This document shows positions 8,539 through 18,401 of a stretch of DNA of 39,626 nucleotides, piece after piece. The notes below the pieces were generated by a model. The model was not told where the DNA came from. It saw only the letters and a list, made by a program, of their open reading frames with translations, and did not search any database. Positions within the stretch are counted from its first letter, which is position 1, and the number at the start of each line of letters is the position of its first letter. The DNA is taken from positions 1 to 39,626 of the forward strand of contig SKSE01000057.1 in the NCBI GenBank assembly GCA_007118135.1, given 5' to 3'. The translations under genes and the position numbers were made by a program. Origin of the DNA: Bacteroidales bacterium (GTDB lineage Bacteria; Bacteroidota; Bacteroidia; Bacteroidales; UBA7960).

Positions 8539-11319
8539 ATGACTAAATTACCTTTCAACATCGAAGATCGTTTGTCAACCGCAATGGGGGAGTTTACCTT
8601 TTTCAGTCTGAAAAAACTTGAAGAACAGGGCATGAAGGTTTCTCATCTTCCTTTCTCCATCCGTATTCTTTTGGAAAATGCTTTGAGAAATTTTGATGGC
8701 TTTGCAATCACGGAAGAAAACCTGCAAACCTTGCTTAATTGGAAGCCTGAACCCACAGATAAAGATATTCCTTTTAAGCCTGCAAGGGTATTGATGCAGG
8801 ATTTTACCGGTGTACCTGCTGTGGTGGATATTGCTTCGCTTCGTGCAGAAATGGCGCGGAAAGGTAAAGATCCATCCAAAATCAATCCATTGGTTCCCGT
8901 TGACCTGGTCATTGACCACTCAGTGCAGGTAGATTATTTTGGTACCCAGTATTCCTATGAAAAAAATGTTGAAAGAGAATATGAACGCAATGGTGAGCGC
9001 TATCAGTTTCTGAAATGGGCTCAAAAAGCATTTGATAACTTTTCAGTTGTACCTCCCGGTATGGGAATCTGCCACCAGGTAAACCTGGAATATCTGGCAA
9101 AGGGTGTTACCATACGTGATGGCGTTGCATTGCCCGATACACTTGTTGGACTCGACAGCCATACTCCTATGGTTAATGGAATCGGTGTAGTAGGCTGGGG
9201 TGTGGGAGGCATTGAAGCAGAAGCAGCCCTGCTTGGACAACCCATTTATTTCATTATGCCCGAAGTAATTGGTCTGAAGCTTACCGGAAAATTACCCCTG
9301 GGTACTACAGCCACAGATATGGTGCTTACCATTACCCAGCTTTTGCGTTCTCATGGTGTAGTTGGAAAATTTGTGGAAGTTTTTGGTGACGGTCTTGACG
9401 GTCTTACAGTTCCCGACCGGGCAACCATCTCCAACATGTCGCCCGAATTTGGCTGCACAATAACTTACTTCCCCATCGATGACCGCACACTCGATTATAT
9501 GCATAGCAGCAATCGTTCTGAAGAGCAGATAAAGCTTGTGGAAGATTACTGCAAAGCCAATATGCTATGGAGAACCGGAAATGAACAAATCACCTATTCT
9601 CACGTGCTTGAATTGGATTTGAGTACTGTTGAACCCACCATTGCCGGCCCCAAAAGGCCACAGGATAAAATCCTGCTTCGCAATGCCAAGAAAACTTTTA
9701 AATCACAACTTGCCGCTGATTTTAAACGTGAATATATTGAACCCGATAAACGTGAAGTTGAGCGCTGGTCAGGTGAAGGTGGAAGCACCGGGCAAATACA
9801 GGCGGGGAAAGATGTTCCGGCTGATATGGAAGTTGAAACTGCTCCTGTTGATGCAGGACTTAGAACCGTTGAATTAAGCGTTAAAAATGAAAGGTTCAGA
9901 TTAAGTGATGGCTCAGTTGTGATTGCTGCTATTACTTCCTGCACCAATACATCCAATCCATCAGTAATGATAGGAGCGGGTATTCTTGCGCGTAAGGCGC
10001 GCAGACTGGGTTTGGATGTAAAACCCTGGGTGAAGACATCCATGGCTCCGGGTTCAAAGGTTGTAACTGATTATCTTACAAAATCCGGTCTGCAGGAAGA
10101 TTTGGAAGCCCTGAAATTTCATACCGTGGGATATGGGTGTACAAGTTGTATCGGAAATTCTGGCCCGCTGCCTCCTCATATTGCACAGGCTGTTGATGAC
10201 AATGAACTGGTGGTTGCTTCCGTTCTGTCGGGCAACCGCAATTTTGAAGCTCGTGTGCATCCGCAGGTGCGCATGAACTTCCTTATGTCGCCCATCCTGG
10301 TTGTTGCTTATGCCATAGCAGGCAGGGTGGATGTAGATTTGATAAACGAACCACTGGCTTATGATCCTAATCTAAATCCTGTTTATTTGAAAGATATATG
10401 GCCCAGCTATGAAGAAATTCAGGATACTATGGGGAAAGTACTATCTCGTAGTGATTTTGAAAAGAATTACAATGAGATTTTTGATGGAAATGAGATATGG
10501 CAAAAAATGGAAGTGCCGGAAGACCAGGTTTATCAATGGGATGATAAATCAACTTACATTAAAGAGGCTCCGTTTTTCAGAGATATAAATGAAAATCCTG
10601 TTGCTCCGGGCGACATTGAAAATGCACAGGCTTTATTGGTTTTGGGCGATAGTATTACTACCGATCATATATCTCCTGCCGGTGCTTTTGCACCACATTC
10701 TCCCGCTGGCGAATATCTCATCAGCAAGGGTGTTGAAGTAAAACATTTTAATTCATTCGGTTCGCGAAGGGGTAATGATGAAGTGATGATAAGAGGTACC
10801 TTTGCCAATGTGCGTATCAAAAATAAGCTTGCACAAAGAGAAGGAGGATTTACTACCCATATTCCCTCAGGTGAACATATGAGTGTATATGAAGCTGCGC
10901 AGATTTACAAAACAGAAAATACACCACTTGTGGTGCTTGCAGGCAAAGAGTACGGTAGCGGAAGCAGTCGTGACTGGGCCGCCAAAGGAACCAACCTGTT
11001 GGGAATCAGAGCAGTTATTGCTGAAAGTTACGAGCGAATTCATCGTAGTAATCTGATTGGCATGGGTGTGCTTCCATTGCAATATAAAGATGGCGACAGC
11101 GCACAAAGCCTGGGTCTTACAGGTAAAGAGAAATTCAATATCACCGGAATATTTGATGGATTGCAACCTTTTAAAACACTTAATGTAGTTGCCGAATCTG
11201 AAGATGGAAAGAAAACTTCATTTGATGTTGTAACCCGTATCGATTCCAATATCGAAGTGAAATACTATGAGCACGGTGGCATTCTGCACTATGTGCTAAG
11301 GGATTTTTTGAATAAATAG
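8539..11319 (+). CDS. acnA: Aconitate hydratase, AcnA/IRP type
   Basis: 926 aa. Fe-S cysteines in AITSCTNTSNPSVM and GYGCTSCIGNSGPLP. GDSITTDHISPAGA and KEYGSGSSRDWAAKG swivel motifs. Confidence 0.95.
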   Translation: MTKLPFNIEDRLSTAMGEFTFFSLKKLEEQGMKVSHLPFSIRILLENALRNFDGFAITEENLQTLLNWKPEPTDKDIPFKPARVLMQDFTGVPAVVDIASLRAEMARKGKDPSKINPLVPVDLVIDHSVQVDYFGTQYSYEKNVEREYERNGERYQFLKWAQKAFDNFSVVPPGMGICHQVNLEYLAKGVTIRDGVALPDTLVGLDSHTPMVNGIGVVGWGVGGIEAEAALLGQPIYFIMPEVIGLKLTGKLPLGTTATDMVLTITQLLRSHGVVGKFVEVFGDGLDGLTVPDRATISNMSPEFGCTITYFPIDDRTLDYMHSSNRSEEQIKLVEDYCKANMLWRTGNEQITYSHVLELDLSTVEPTIAGPKRPQDKILLRNAKKTFKSQLAADFKREYIEPDKREVERWSGEGGSTGQIQAGKDVPADMEVETAPVDAGLRTVELSVKNERFRLSDGSVVIAAITSCTNTSNPSVMIGAGILARKARRLGLDVKPWVKTSMAPGSKVVTDYLTKSGLQEDLEALKFHTVGYGCTSCIGNSGPLPPHIAQAVDDNELVVASVLSGNRNFEARVHPQVRMNFLMSPILVVAYAIAGRVDVDLINEPLAYDPNLNPVYLKDIWPSYEEIQDTMGKVLSRSDFEKNYNEIFDGNEIWQKMEVPEDQVYQWDDKSTYIKEAPFFRDINENPVAPGDIENAQALLVLGDSITTDHISPAGAFAPHSPAGEYLISKGVEVKHFNSFGSRRGNDEVMIRGTFANVRIKNKLAQREGGFTTHIPSGEHMSVYEAAQIYKTENTPLVVLAGKEYGSGSSRDWAAKGTNLLGIRAVIAESYERIHRSNLIGMGVLPLQYKDGDSAQSLGLTGKEKFNITGIFDGLQPFKTLNVVAESEDGKKTSFDVVTRIDSNIEVKYYEHGGILHYVLRDFLNK

Positions 11320-11343
11320 AATTTTTGGAGAGACTTCTTTTCT

Positions 11344-11488
11344 GGGGCTAAAGCCCAAAGATTTTATTAGCTTCTTGAGTCCGTCAGCTGAAGCTGACGG
11401 CAATGGATAAGTCCAGTGCTTATATCCATTGCCGTTGGTTTTAACCAACGGAAAGTAAGTTCTCCAAAAATAAATGGGCTTTAGCCCC
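11344..11488. repeat. Composite palindromic repeat unit 1 (A-C-B-A')
   Basis: ggggctaaagccc 11344-11356; ccgtcagctgaagctgacgg 11381-11400; caatggata...tatccattg arms; ccgttggttttaaccaacgg 11432-11451; gggctttagcccc 11476-11488. Confidence 0.9.
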
Positions 11489-11519
11489 ATAAGGATAACA
11501 AGAGTAAATCTTTTTGTAT

Positions 11520-11615
11520 GGGGCGACAATAGATAATTGTAGCTTCTCTATCCATTGCCGTTGGTTTTAACCAACGGATAGAAAGTTCTCCAGAAATAAT
11601 AAGGGCTTTAGCCCC
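11520..11615. repeat. Composite palindromic repeat unit 2 (left half truncated)
   Basis: Starts ggggcgacaatagata, with the C palindrome apparently lost. ccgttggttttaaccaacgg 11558-11577; gggctttagcccc 11603-11615. Confidence 0.85.
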
Positions 11616-11622
11616 ATCGATT

Positions 11623-12060
11623 TCACTCCTGTATTAACTTCCAACCATATTTTTTCATAAAAACATCAATTTCTTCAGAAAAAGTGATATGCTTATGTTT
11701 GTCTTCCTGTGAGTGAATATAATTTCTGACTTCAGCAACATGGCTTTCACTAACTCCCACTGCCCAATAATCATCTTGCCAGGCAAACTTCCCTTTGACC
11801 AGTTTGTTTTTATTTATCCAGAATGAAGATTCACCTTTGATAAGCCTTGCTACATCACTAATATTTTGTTTTACTCCTAATGAAACTAAACAGTGAATAT
11901 GGTCATGATAGCCATTAACACAATCCAGCCAAATATCTTTTTCTTTAGCGTTCAGTTTAATGTGTTCAAACACTTTGAACCGCAATTCCTTGGAAGATAA
12001 AAAAGGGGTTCTGTTTTTGGTTGAAAATACATAGTGTACATAAACTCTTACCCAACTCAT
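11623..12060 (-). mobile_element. IS200-like Y1 transposase / REP-associated tyrosine transposase (RAYT)
   Basis: 145 aa. HYVFSTKNRTPFL, GYHDHIHCLVSL (HIH of the HUH motif), VRNYIHSQEDKHK with candidate catalytic Tyr. Flanked on both sides by palindromic repeats. Confidence 0.9.
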
Positions 12061-12121
12061 AGCAATGTTGATTTATTTTTAAAAGATTTTTCTTATTAAT
12101 AAAAATAAGCATTTTTTAAAT

Positions 12122-12266
12122 GGGGCTAAAGCCCCTTGAGTGTATAGATTTGCTTATTCCGTCAGTTGAAACTGACGGCAATAGATAATTGCAGCTTCTC
12201 TATCCATTGCCGTTGGTTTTAACCAACGGATAGAAAGTTCTCCAAAAATAAATGGGCTTTAGCCCC
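12122..12266. repeat. Composite palindromic repeat unit 3 (A-C-B-A')
   Basis: ggggctaaagcccc 12122-12135; ccgtcagttgaaactgacgg 12159-12178; ccgttggttttaaccaacgg 12210-12229; gggctttagcccc 12254-12266. Confidence 0.9.
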
Positions 12267-12297
12267 ATTAAGATAGCAGGAGTAAATCTTTTTGTAT

Positions 12298-12466
12298 GGG
12301 GCTAAAGCCCAAGACCTTTATAGACTTCCTAAGTCCGTCAGCTAAAGCAGACGGCAATAGATAATTGTAGTGCTTATATCTATTCCCGTTGGCTTTAGCC
12401 AATTGGTAAAATGGCAATAGATAGGCAGTAGTATTAATATCCATTGCCGTTGGTTTTAACCAACGG
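12298..12466. repeat. Composite palindromic repeat unit 4 (degenerate, with an extra B palindrome)
   Basis: ggggctaaagccc 12298-12310; ccgtcagctaaagcagacgg 12335-12354 (one mismatched pair); degenerate ccgttggctttagccaattgg from 12386; ccgttggttttaaccaacgg 12447-12466. Confidence 0.85.
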
Positions 12467-12480
12467 ATAATGGAGAAATC

Positions 12481-13248
12481 CTAAATCTCAAATTTTAACC
12501 CATCATAGGCGAGTTCTATTCCTGCAGGTAATTCTTTGCTTATTTCTTCATACAGTCCCATCTGGTGACTTATATGGGTAAGATATCCTTTTTCGGGTTT
12601 TAGATATTGAAGGATTTCGATGGCTTCTTCCAGGTTAAAATGAGAGTAATGCTTTTCTTTTCTTAAGGCATTGATAATGATATACCTGGAGCCTTTCATC
12701 TTATCCAGTTCTTCAGGTTGAATGATGCTCGCATCCGTAAGGTAGGAGAAATCACCAATCCGGAAACCGAATACAGGCAACCGAGCATGCATGGCATCAA
12801 TGGATATGATCCGTTCACCATTGATTTCAAAAGGCTTATTGGTGATAGTGTTAAGATTGATTTGCGGTACACCGGGGTATTTTTCTTCTTCAAATGCGTA
12901 GTCAAAATCTTTTTTTATGGATTTTAAAACACTATCTCTTGCAAAAACTTCCATAGGTTTTTTCAGTACCCAGTTAAAAGCACGGACATCATCAAGTCCA
13001 CCAGTATGGTCTTTATGATTATGGGTTATCAACAGTGCATCCAGTTTTCTTACATTTTCCCTAAGCATTTGCTGACGGAAATCAGGACCGGCATCAATAA
13101 CGATTGTGTTTTTCATTGTTTCAACCATAACAGCCGTGCGTAATCGCTGATCACGAAAATCAGTGCTTTTACATACCCTGCAATCGCAGGCAACCACCGG
13201 AACCCCCTGCGATGTGCCTGTGCCAAGTACTGTAATTTTTATTGTCAT
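12481..13248 (-). CDS. MBL-fold hydrolase (PhnP-like)
   Basis: GTGTSQGVPVVACDCRVC, TAVMVE, DAGPDFRQQ, LITHNHKDHTGGLDDVR. Confidence 0.88.
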   Translation of the reverse strand: MTIKITVLGTGTSQGVPVVACDCRVCKSTDFRDQRLRTAVMVETMKNTIVIDAGPDFRQQMLRENVRKLDALLITHNHKDHTGGLDDVRAFNWVLKKPMEVFARDSVLKSIKKDFDYAFEEEKYPGVPQINLNTITNKPFEINGERIISIDAMHARLPVFGFRIGDFSYLTDASIIQPEELDKMKGSRYIIINALRKEKHYSHFNLEEAIEILQYLKPEKGYLTHISHQMGLYEEISKELPAGIELAYDGLKFEI

Positions 13249-13374
13249 AGTATTTTTGAAGAATTCTTAAATTAATCAAAGATAACCCTATTCAGGTTGC
13301 ATGTTTTAAATTCAGAAGAAAAATAGCTACTTTAGCAATTCTTGTTTGGGGAATACAACAAATATCTTGATGTT

Positions 13375-13890
13375 ATGATTGAAAATCTGAAAAAAACAGA
13401 TCTGTACAAGCTTAATGAAAGCATATTTAAACTTATTGGTAAGGATTGGATGCTGGTATGTGCCGGTAATAATGAGAAATATAACATGATGACGGCCAGT
13501 TGGGGCACCTGCGGTATTTTATGGAACAAGCCCATTTCTATAGCTTTTATCAGGCCGCAAAGATATACCTATGAGTTTATTGAGAAACATGATTTTTTCA
13601 CCCTGAATTTCTTTGATCCTTCATATAAAAACATTCTCAATCTTCTTGGTACCGAATCGGGTCGCGATATCAATAAAATGGAAGTATACGGAATAGACCC
13701 TGTTTCGTCACCTTCAGGCTCGGTTTACTTTAAACAGGCCCGGATTGTATTGGAGTGCAGGAAGTTGTATTTCGACAACATAAAACCGGAACTATTTCTG
13801 AACAAGGATATTCATAAAATGTACCCCAATAAAGATTATCATCGCTTTTATATTGGGGAAATTTTGAATGCAATAAGCAATTTTGATTAA
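13375..13890 (+). CDS. Flavin reductase family protein (flavoredoxin-like)
   Basis: MMTASWGTCGILWNKPISIAFIRPQRYTYEFIEKHDFFTLNFF. ATG 13375 preferred over TTG 13342. Confidence 0.85.
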   Translation: MIENLKKTDLYKLNESIFKLIGKDWMLVCAGNNEKYNMMTASWGTCGILWNKPISIAFIRPQRYTYEFIEKHDFFTLNFFDPSYKNILNLLGTESGRDINKMEVYGIDPVSSPSGSVYFKQARIVLECRKLYFDNIKPELFLNKDIHKMYPNKDYHRFYIGEILNAISNFD

Positions 13891-13953
13891 ATTTGATGTA
13901 TCAAGGGGAAATCGTTAAGTTCACAACAAATCAGCCAAAAGCACAATACAAAA

Positions 13954-14508
13954 GTGATAAGGAAAATTAAAGATAGCATCAGGCACTGGTTTTTGGGTAG
14001 GGCTCTCAAAAATCTTAACCGTAAAAAGAAGACGTTTGGTTACAAGAATGCAGTAAATTTTGGAATTTTATATGATGCATCTACCGAAGATAACTTCCGT
14101 CAGATAACAGCCCTTGTGAAAGAGTTGCAAAATGATAAAAAGAAAGTTAAAACGTTGGGTTATGTTAATTTAAAGCATTTACCTGAGTATTGTTTTCCTC
14201 AACTCTCATTTGAGTTTTGTACACCTAAAAGCTTTGCATGGAATCAGAAACCTATGGAAAAAAATGTGAAGGATTTTATTGGTGCACATTACGATGTTCT
14301 TATAGATTTTACACCATCAGAGTTTTTTTATGTGAAATTTCTCAATGCGCTGTCCGATGCGTCTTTTAAAGTAGGCAGATTTCATGAAAGATACATCGAA
14401 CTTTATGATTTGATGATTCAGATCGAAGACATTACATCGCATGAGGAAGCTATTAAACAAACCATTCATTATTTAAAAATGCTAAACAATGATCAGTCAG
14501 ACGAATGA
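13954..14508 (+). CDS. DUF6913-like hypothetical protein
   Basis: 184 aa, GTG start. Overlaps the downstream dapA start by 20 nt. Resembles small Bacteroidota proteins encoded next to dapA. Confidence 0.7.
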   Translation: MIRKIKDSIRHWFLGRALKNLNRKKKTFGYKNAVNFGILYDASTEDNFRQITALVKELQNDKKKVKTLGYVNLKHLPEYCFPQLSFEFCTPKSFAWNQKPMEKNVKDFIGAHYDVLIDFTPSEFFYVKFLNALSDASFKVGRFHERYIELYDLMIQIEDITSHEEAIKQTIHYLKMLNNDQSDE

Positions 14509-15388
14509 TAAATTCAGGGGCACAGGTGTTGCTATTGTAACTCCTTTTCATAAGGAAGGAAGTATAGATTTCAAATCTTTTGAAATACTTATTGATTATC
14601 AAATCAATGGAGGCGTGGATTACATAGTTTTTATGGGAACCACCGGCGAGTCAGTTACACTGAATAGTGATGAAAAAAATGCAATAATCAATTTCGGACT
14701 GGAGATTGTTGATGGTCGTGTGCCTGTTGTTATTGGTATTGGGGGTAATAATACCAGGCAGGTGGTTACCGATATTAAAAATACTGATTTTACAGGAGTT
14801 TCAGCAATTTTATCGGTTAGTCCTTACTATAACAAACCCCAGCCCCGTGGAATATTTAATCATTATCGCGCAGTAGCATCTGAAAGTCCTGTCCCTGTTA
14901 TTATTTATAATGTACCGGGAAGGACCGGTTCCGATATTGATGCTGAAACCACTCTGCGAATTGCTCATGAAGTTCCCAACGTAATTGCAGTGAAGGAAGC
15001 ATCAGGAAATCTGGCACAGGTATCCAGGATCATTAATGGAAAACCAGAAGATTTTCTTGTAATTTCAGGTGACGATGCTTTAACCCTTCCTTTTATGGCT
15101 ATTGGTGGTGATGGAGTAATTTCAGTTATTGCCAATGCATTTCCTGCTGAGTTCTCTGCTATGGTCAGACATTGCTTACAAAACGACTATGAACATGCCC
15201 GCCAAATTCATTTCAGGCTTTTTGATATCATTGAAGCCATTTATTCCGACGGAAGCCCATCTGGTGTAAAGGCATTACTTGAGATTAGAGGGCTTGCAAA
15301 GAACAATGTGCGGTTGCCCCTGGTTAAGGTCAACAAAGGAGTTTTAAATCAGTTAAACTCATTGGTTGAATCATTTGACCGGCAATAA
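14489..15388 (+). CDS. dapA: 4-hydroxy-tetrahydrodipicolinate synthase
   Basis: GTGVAIVTPFHKEGSIDF, GTTGESVTLN, SPYYNKPQPRGIFNHYRAVA, YNVPGRTG, VIAVKEASGN. Confidence 0.96.
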   Translation: MISQTNDKFRGTGVAIVTPFHKEGSIDFKSFEILIDYQINGGVDYIVFMGTTGESVTLNSDEKNAIINFGLEIVDGRVPVVIGIGGNNTRQVVTDIKNTDFTGVSAILSVSPYYNKPQPRGIFNHYRAVASESPVPVIIYNVPGRTGSDIDAETTLRIAHEVPNVIAVKEASGNLAQVSRIINGKPEDFLVISGDDALTLPFMAIGGDGVISVIANAFPAEFSAMVRHCLQNDYEHARQIHFRLFDIIEAIYSDGSPSGVKALLEIRGLAKNNVRLPLVKVNKGVLNQLNSLVESFDRQ

Positions 15389-15439
15389 ATTCTTCAATGA
15401 AGAATATAATCCTTTTAATAAATTTTCCTGATTGATTCG

Positions 15440-15478
15440 AAAACGCCCCGATTTATCACGTAAACCGGGGCATTTTTA
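15440..15478. terminator. Bidirectional intrinsic terminator between convergent dapA and valS
   Basis: gccccgattta-tcacg-taaaccggggc stem-loop 15445-15471 with one mismatched pair, followed by atttttat and preceded by gaaaac. Confidence 0.8.
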
Positions 15479-15492
15479 TAATATTGATATTT

Positions 15493-18129
15493 TTAGTTCT
15501 TCAAAGCCTTTAACTGATCTTCTAAAACTTTGATCTTTGCAAGGGCATCGGCCTGCTTTTTCTTTTCCATATCCACAACATGGGCCGGGGCATTATTTAC
15601 GAATTTATCGTTACTCAGTTTTTTCATTACCGAACTAAGAAATCCCTGTTGGTATTTGAGTTCCTGCTCAAGTTTCTGAATTTCTGCATCAACATCGATG
15701 TTCTGGGAAACAGGCACATAAAATTCAGTGGTTCTCAGTATGAAATTAAAAGCACCTTCAGGTTTTTCCTTAACGTAATCAAGTTTTGACAGGTTACATA
15801 GCTTTACAACAAGGTTGTCGAAGGTTAAATCAGGCTGATCATCATAGTTTTTACGGATTAACAAATCAATAGCATCCTTATTGGCAATATTTTTCTCCTG
15901 GCGCAGGTTGCGGATAGCCATGATAACCTGTGCGGCAAAATCAAATTGCTGAAGAATATTTTCGTCGTAATTTTTGGGTCTGGGTACAGGCGAAATCATT
16001 ATGCTTTCGGGTGCTTCAGTGCTACGAATATGTTGATATATTTCTTCACTGATAAAGGGCATGAAAGGATGCAGCACTTTAAGCAATTTTTCAAATATTT
16101 CAATAGTCTTATCGTAACTTGCTTTATCAATGGGCTGCTGGTATCCAGGTTTAACCATTTCAAGGTACCATGAGCAGAAGTCATCCCATATGAGTTTATA
16201 AACTGCCATCAGGGCATCAGCAATGCGGTATTTGGAGAAATGATCTTCAATCGTGATAAGGGTTTTATTAAATGCGGACTCAAACCATTCTACAGCTACT
16301 TTGCTGCTTTGAGGTTGCTCAAGAGAATGATCAATTTTCCATCCCTGAGTCAACCGGAAGGCATTCCAGATTTTGTTGCAAAAATTGCGACCCTGTTCGC
16401 ACAATGCTTCATCGAAGAGTAAATCATTTCCGGCAGGAGCTGATAACAACATTCCCACGCGGACACCATCGGCACCATACTGATCTATCAAAGCCAGCGG
16501 GTCAGGTGAGTTGCCCAATGATTTCGACATTTTCCGACCTTGCTTATCTCGTACAATCCCATGAAGGTAAACACTGCGAAATGGAATTTCATTGCGGTAT
16601 TCAAGCCCGGCCATGATCATCCTTGCTACCCAGAAAAACAGAATCTCGGGTGCTGTAACCATATCATCGGTGGGGTAATAATACCTGATATCCTCGTTAT
16701 CAGGATATCTGATGCCATCAAAAACTGATAAAGGCCACAACCATGAGCTAAACCAGGTATCGAGTACGTCTTCATCCTGTTTCAGGTCAGATGCATTGTA
16801 TTTTTCATTGTATTTTTCCTTTAGAACAGCCAGTGCTACTTCGGGAGATTCGGCCACAATAATGTCACCATTGGGCAGGTAATAAGCCGGAATGCGATGT
16901 CCCCACCACAACTGGCGACTGATACACCAGTCGCGTACATTTTCCATCCAGTGGCGGTAAATGTTTTTCATCCGGGTGGGGTAAAATTTTATGGTATCTT
17001 CCATAACCACATCCAACGCCGGTTTGGCAAGCTCTTCCATTTTAAGGAACCATTGCAGCGAAAGCTTGGGTTCAATTACTTCATCAGTACGTTCAGAATA
17101 TCCGACTTTATTAATGATATCATCAACCTTAACCAGGTGTCCATGGTCGGCGAGTTCGACAACGATTTTTTTCCGAACCGCAAAACGGTCTTCACCGATA
17201 AAGATCTCGGCTTTTTCGTTGAGGGTGCCATTATCGTTAAATATATCTACTGATGGCAGATTATGTTTGATCCCAAGATTGTAGTCGTTAATATCGTGTG
17301 CCGGGGTTACCTTCAGGGCACCGGTACCGAATTCTCTGTCAACATACTCGTCGAATATTATCGGAATAGGCCGGTTAATAAGGGGAACCAGGGCTTTTTT
17401 TCCTTTCAGATGTTGAAAACGTTCATCTTCGGGGTGCACACAAATGGCAGTATCGCCCAGGATGGTTTCAGGACGTGTGGTAGCTATGGTAACAAATTCA
17501 TCGGTGGTACCTTCAATCTGATAGCGTAGAAAATAAAACTTGGAATTAACTTCTTTGTAAACCACTTCTTCGTCAGACAAAGCAGTAAGAGCTTTGGGGT
17601 CCCAGTTAACCATGCGAACCCCACGATAGATTAATCCTTTGTTGTAAAGATCAATGAAAACCTTGATAACCGATTGCGACAGGGATTCATCCATGGTAAA
17701 AGCAGTACGGTCCCAATCGCATGAAGCACCCAGTTTTTTCAACTGTTCCAGAATGATGCCACCATGTTTTTCTTTCCACTCCCATGCATGTTCAAGAAAT
17801 TCATCACGGGTAAGTTTATTCTTATCGATACCTTCATCTTTAAGTTTGGCAACTACTTTGGCTTCGGTAGCAATAGATGCATGGTCGGTACCGGGCACCC
17901 AGCAGGCATTTTTTCCCTGCATACGGGCACGACGAACCAATACATCCTGTATGGTATTATTGAGCATGTGACCCATGTGCAAAACACCGGTTACGTTGGG
18001 AGGGGGAATGGTTATAGTATAAGGTTTTCTTTTATCAGGGGTTGATTTGAAATAGCCTTTCTCCATCCAGTGCGCATACCACTTGTTTTCGGTCTTTGCA
18101 GGAGAATACTGCTTGGGAAGTTCTTTCAT
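15493..18129 (-). CDS. valS: Valyl-tRNA synthetase
   Basis: 878 aa. [16 protein letters not shown] (HIGH region), [12 protein letters not shown] (KMSKS), C-terminal coiled-coil arm. Confidence 0.97.
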   Translation of the reverse strand: MKELPKQYSPAKTENKWYAHWMEKGYFKSTPDKRKPYTITIPPPNVTGVLHMGHMLNNTIQDVLVRRARMQGKNACWVPGTDHASIATEAKVVAKLKDEGIDKNKLTRDEFLEHAWEWKEKHGGIILEQLKKLGASCDWDRTAFTMDESLSQSVIKVFIDLYNKGLIYRGVRMVNWDPKALTALSDEEVVYKEVNSKFYFLRYQIEGTTDEFVTIATTRPETILGDTAICVHPEDERFQHLKGKKALVPLINRPIPIIFDEYVDREFGTGALKVTPAHDINDYNLGIKHNLPSVDIFNDNGTLNEKAEIFIGEDRFAVRKKIVVELADHGHLVKVDDIINKVGYSERTDEVIEPKLSLQWFLKMEELAKPALDVVMEDTIKFYPTRMKNIYRHWMENVRDWCISRQLWWGHRIPAYYLPNGDIIVAESPEVALAVLKEKYNEKYNASDLKQDEDVLDTWFSSWLWPLSVFDGIRYPDNEDIRYYYPTDDMVTAPEILFFWVARMIMAGLEYRNEIPFRSVYLHGIVRDKQGRKMSKSLGNSPDPLALIDQYGADGVRVGMLLSAPAGNDLLFDEALCEQGRNFCNKIWNAFRLTQGWKIDHSLEQPQSSKVAVEWFESAFNKTLITIEDHFSKYRIADALMAVYKLIWDDFCSWYLEMVKPGYQQPIDKASYDKTIEIFEKLLKVLHPFMPFISEEIYQHIRSTEAPESIMISPVPRPKNYDENILQQFDFAAQVIMAIRNLRQEKNIANKDAIDLLIRKNYDDQPDLTFDNLVVKLCNLSKLDYVKEKPEGAFNFILRTTEFYVPVSQNIDVDAEIQKLEQELKYQQGFLSSVMKKLSNDKFVNNAPAHVVDMEKKKQADALAKIKVLEDQLKALKN

Positions 18130-18401
18130 TTTCTGTTATCAGTTATCAATTTCAATTTAATCGTTTGTGAGATGGTTCAGCAACTCATATTTCCTGCCCG
18201 GAGGGCCTGAAAAACAACTGGCAAAGATAGTGAGATAATTTCTCATTTGGAAACTCCTTATAACACAATGTTTGAACAATACTCTCCGACAATTTCTCAT
18301 AAATCAAATTTTCTGTGAAGGCTTCTGCTAAATCACAATTTTTCACTACTTTTAAAATCAAATCCGGGAATTACTGATATAACTACCTTAAACCTGTCGC
18401 C

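Noticed and set aside
9600-10043. 147-aa minus-strand ORF within aconitase
   Set aside because: Antisense of a highly conserved enzyme region; Ser/Thr/Leu-rich artefactual translation.
11296-11529. 77-aa minus-strand ORF
   Set aside because: It lies across the palindromic repeat unit and the acnA 3' end; the translation reflects repeat sequence and shows no family features.
11340-12480. Possible CRISPR array because of repeated 20-nt palindromes
   Set aside because: Repeats are of at least two kinds in an ordered composite unit. The intervening sequences are also repeated rather than unique spacers, and a RAYT rather than cas genes is present.
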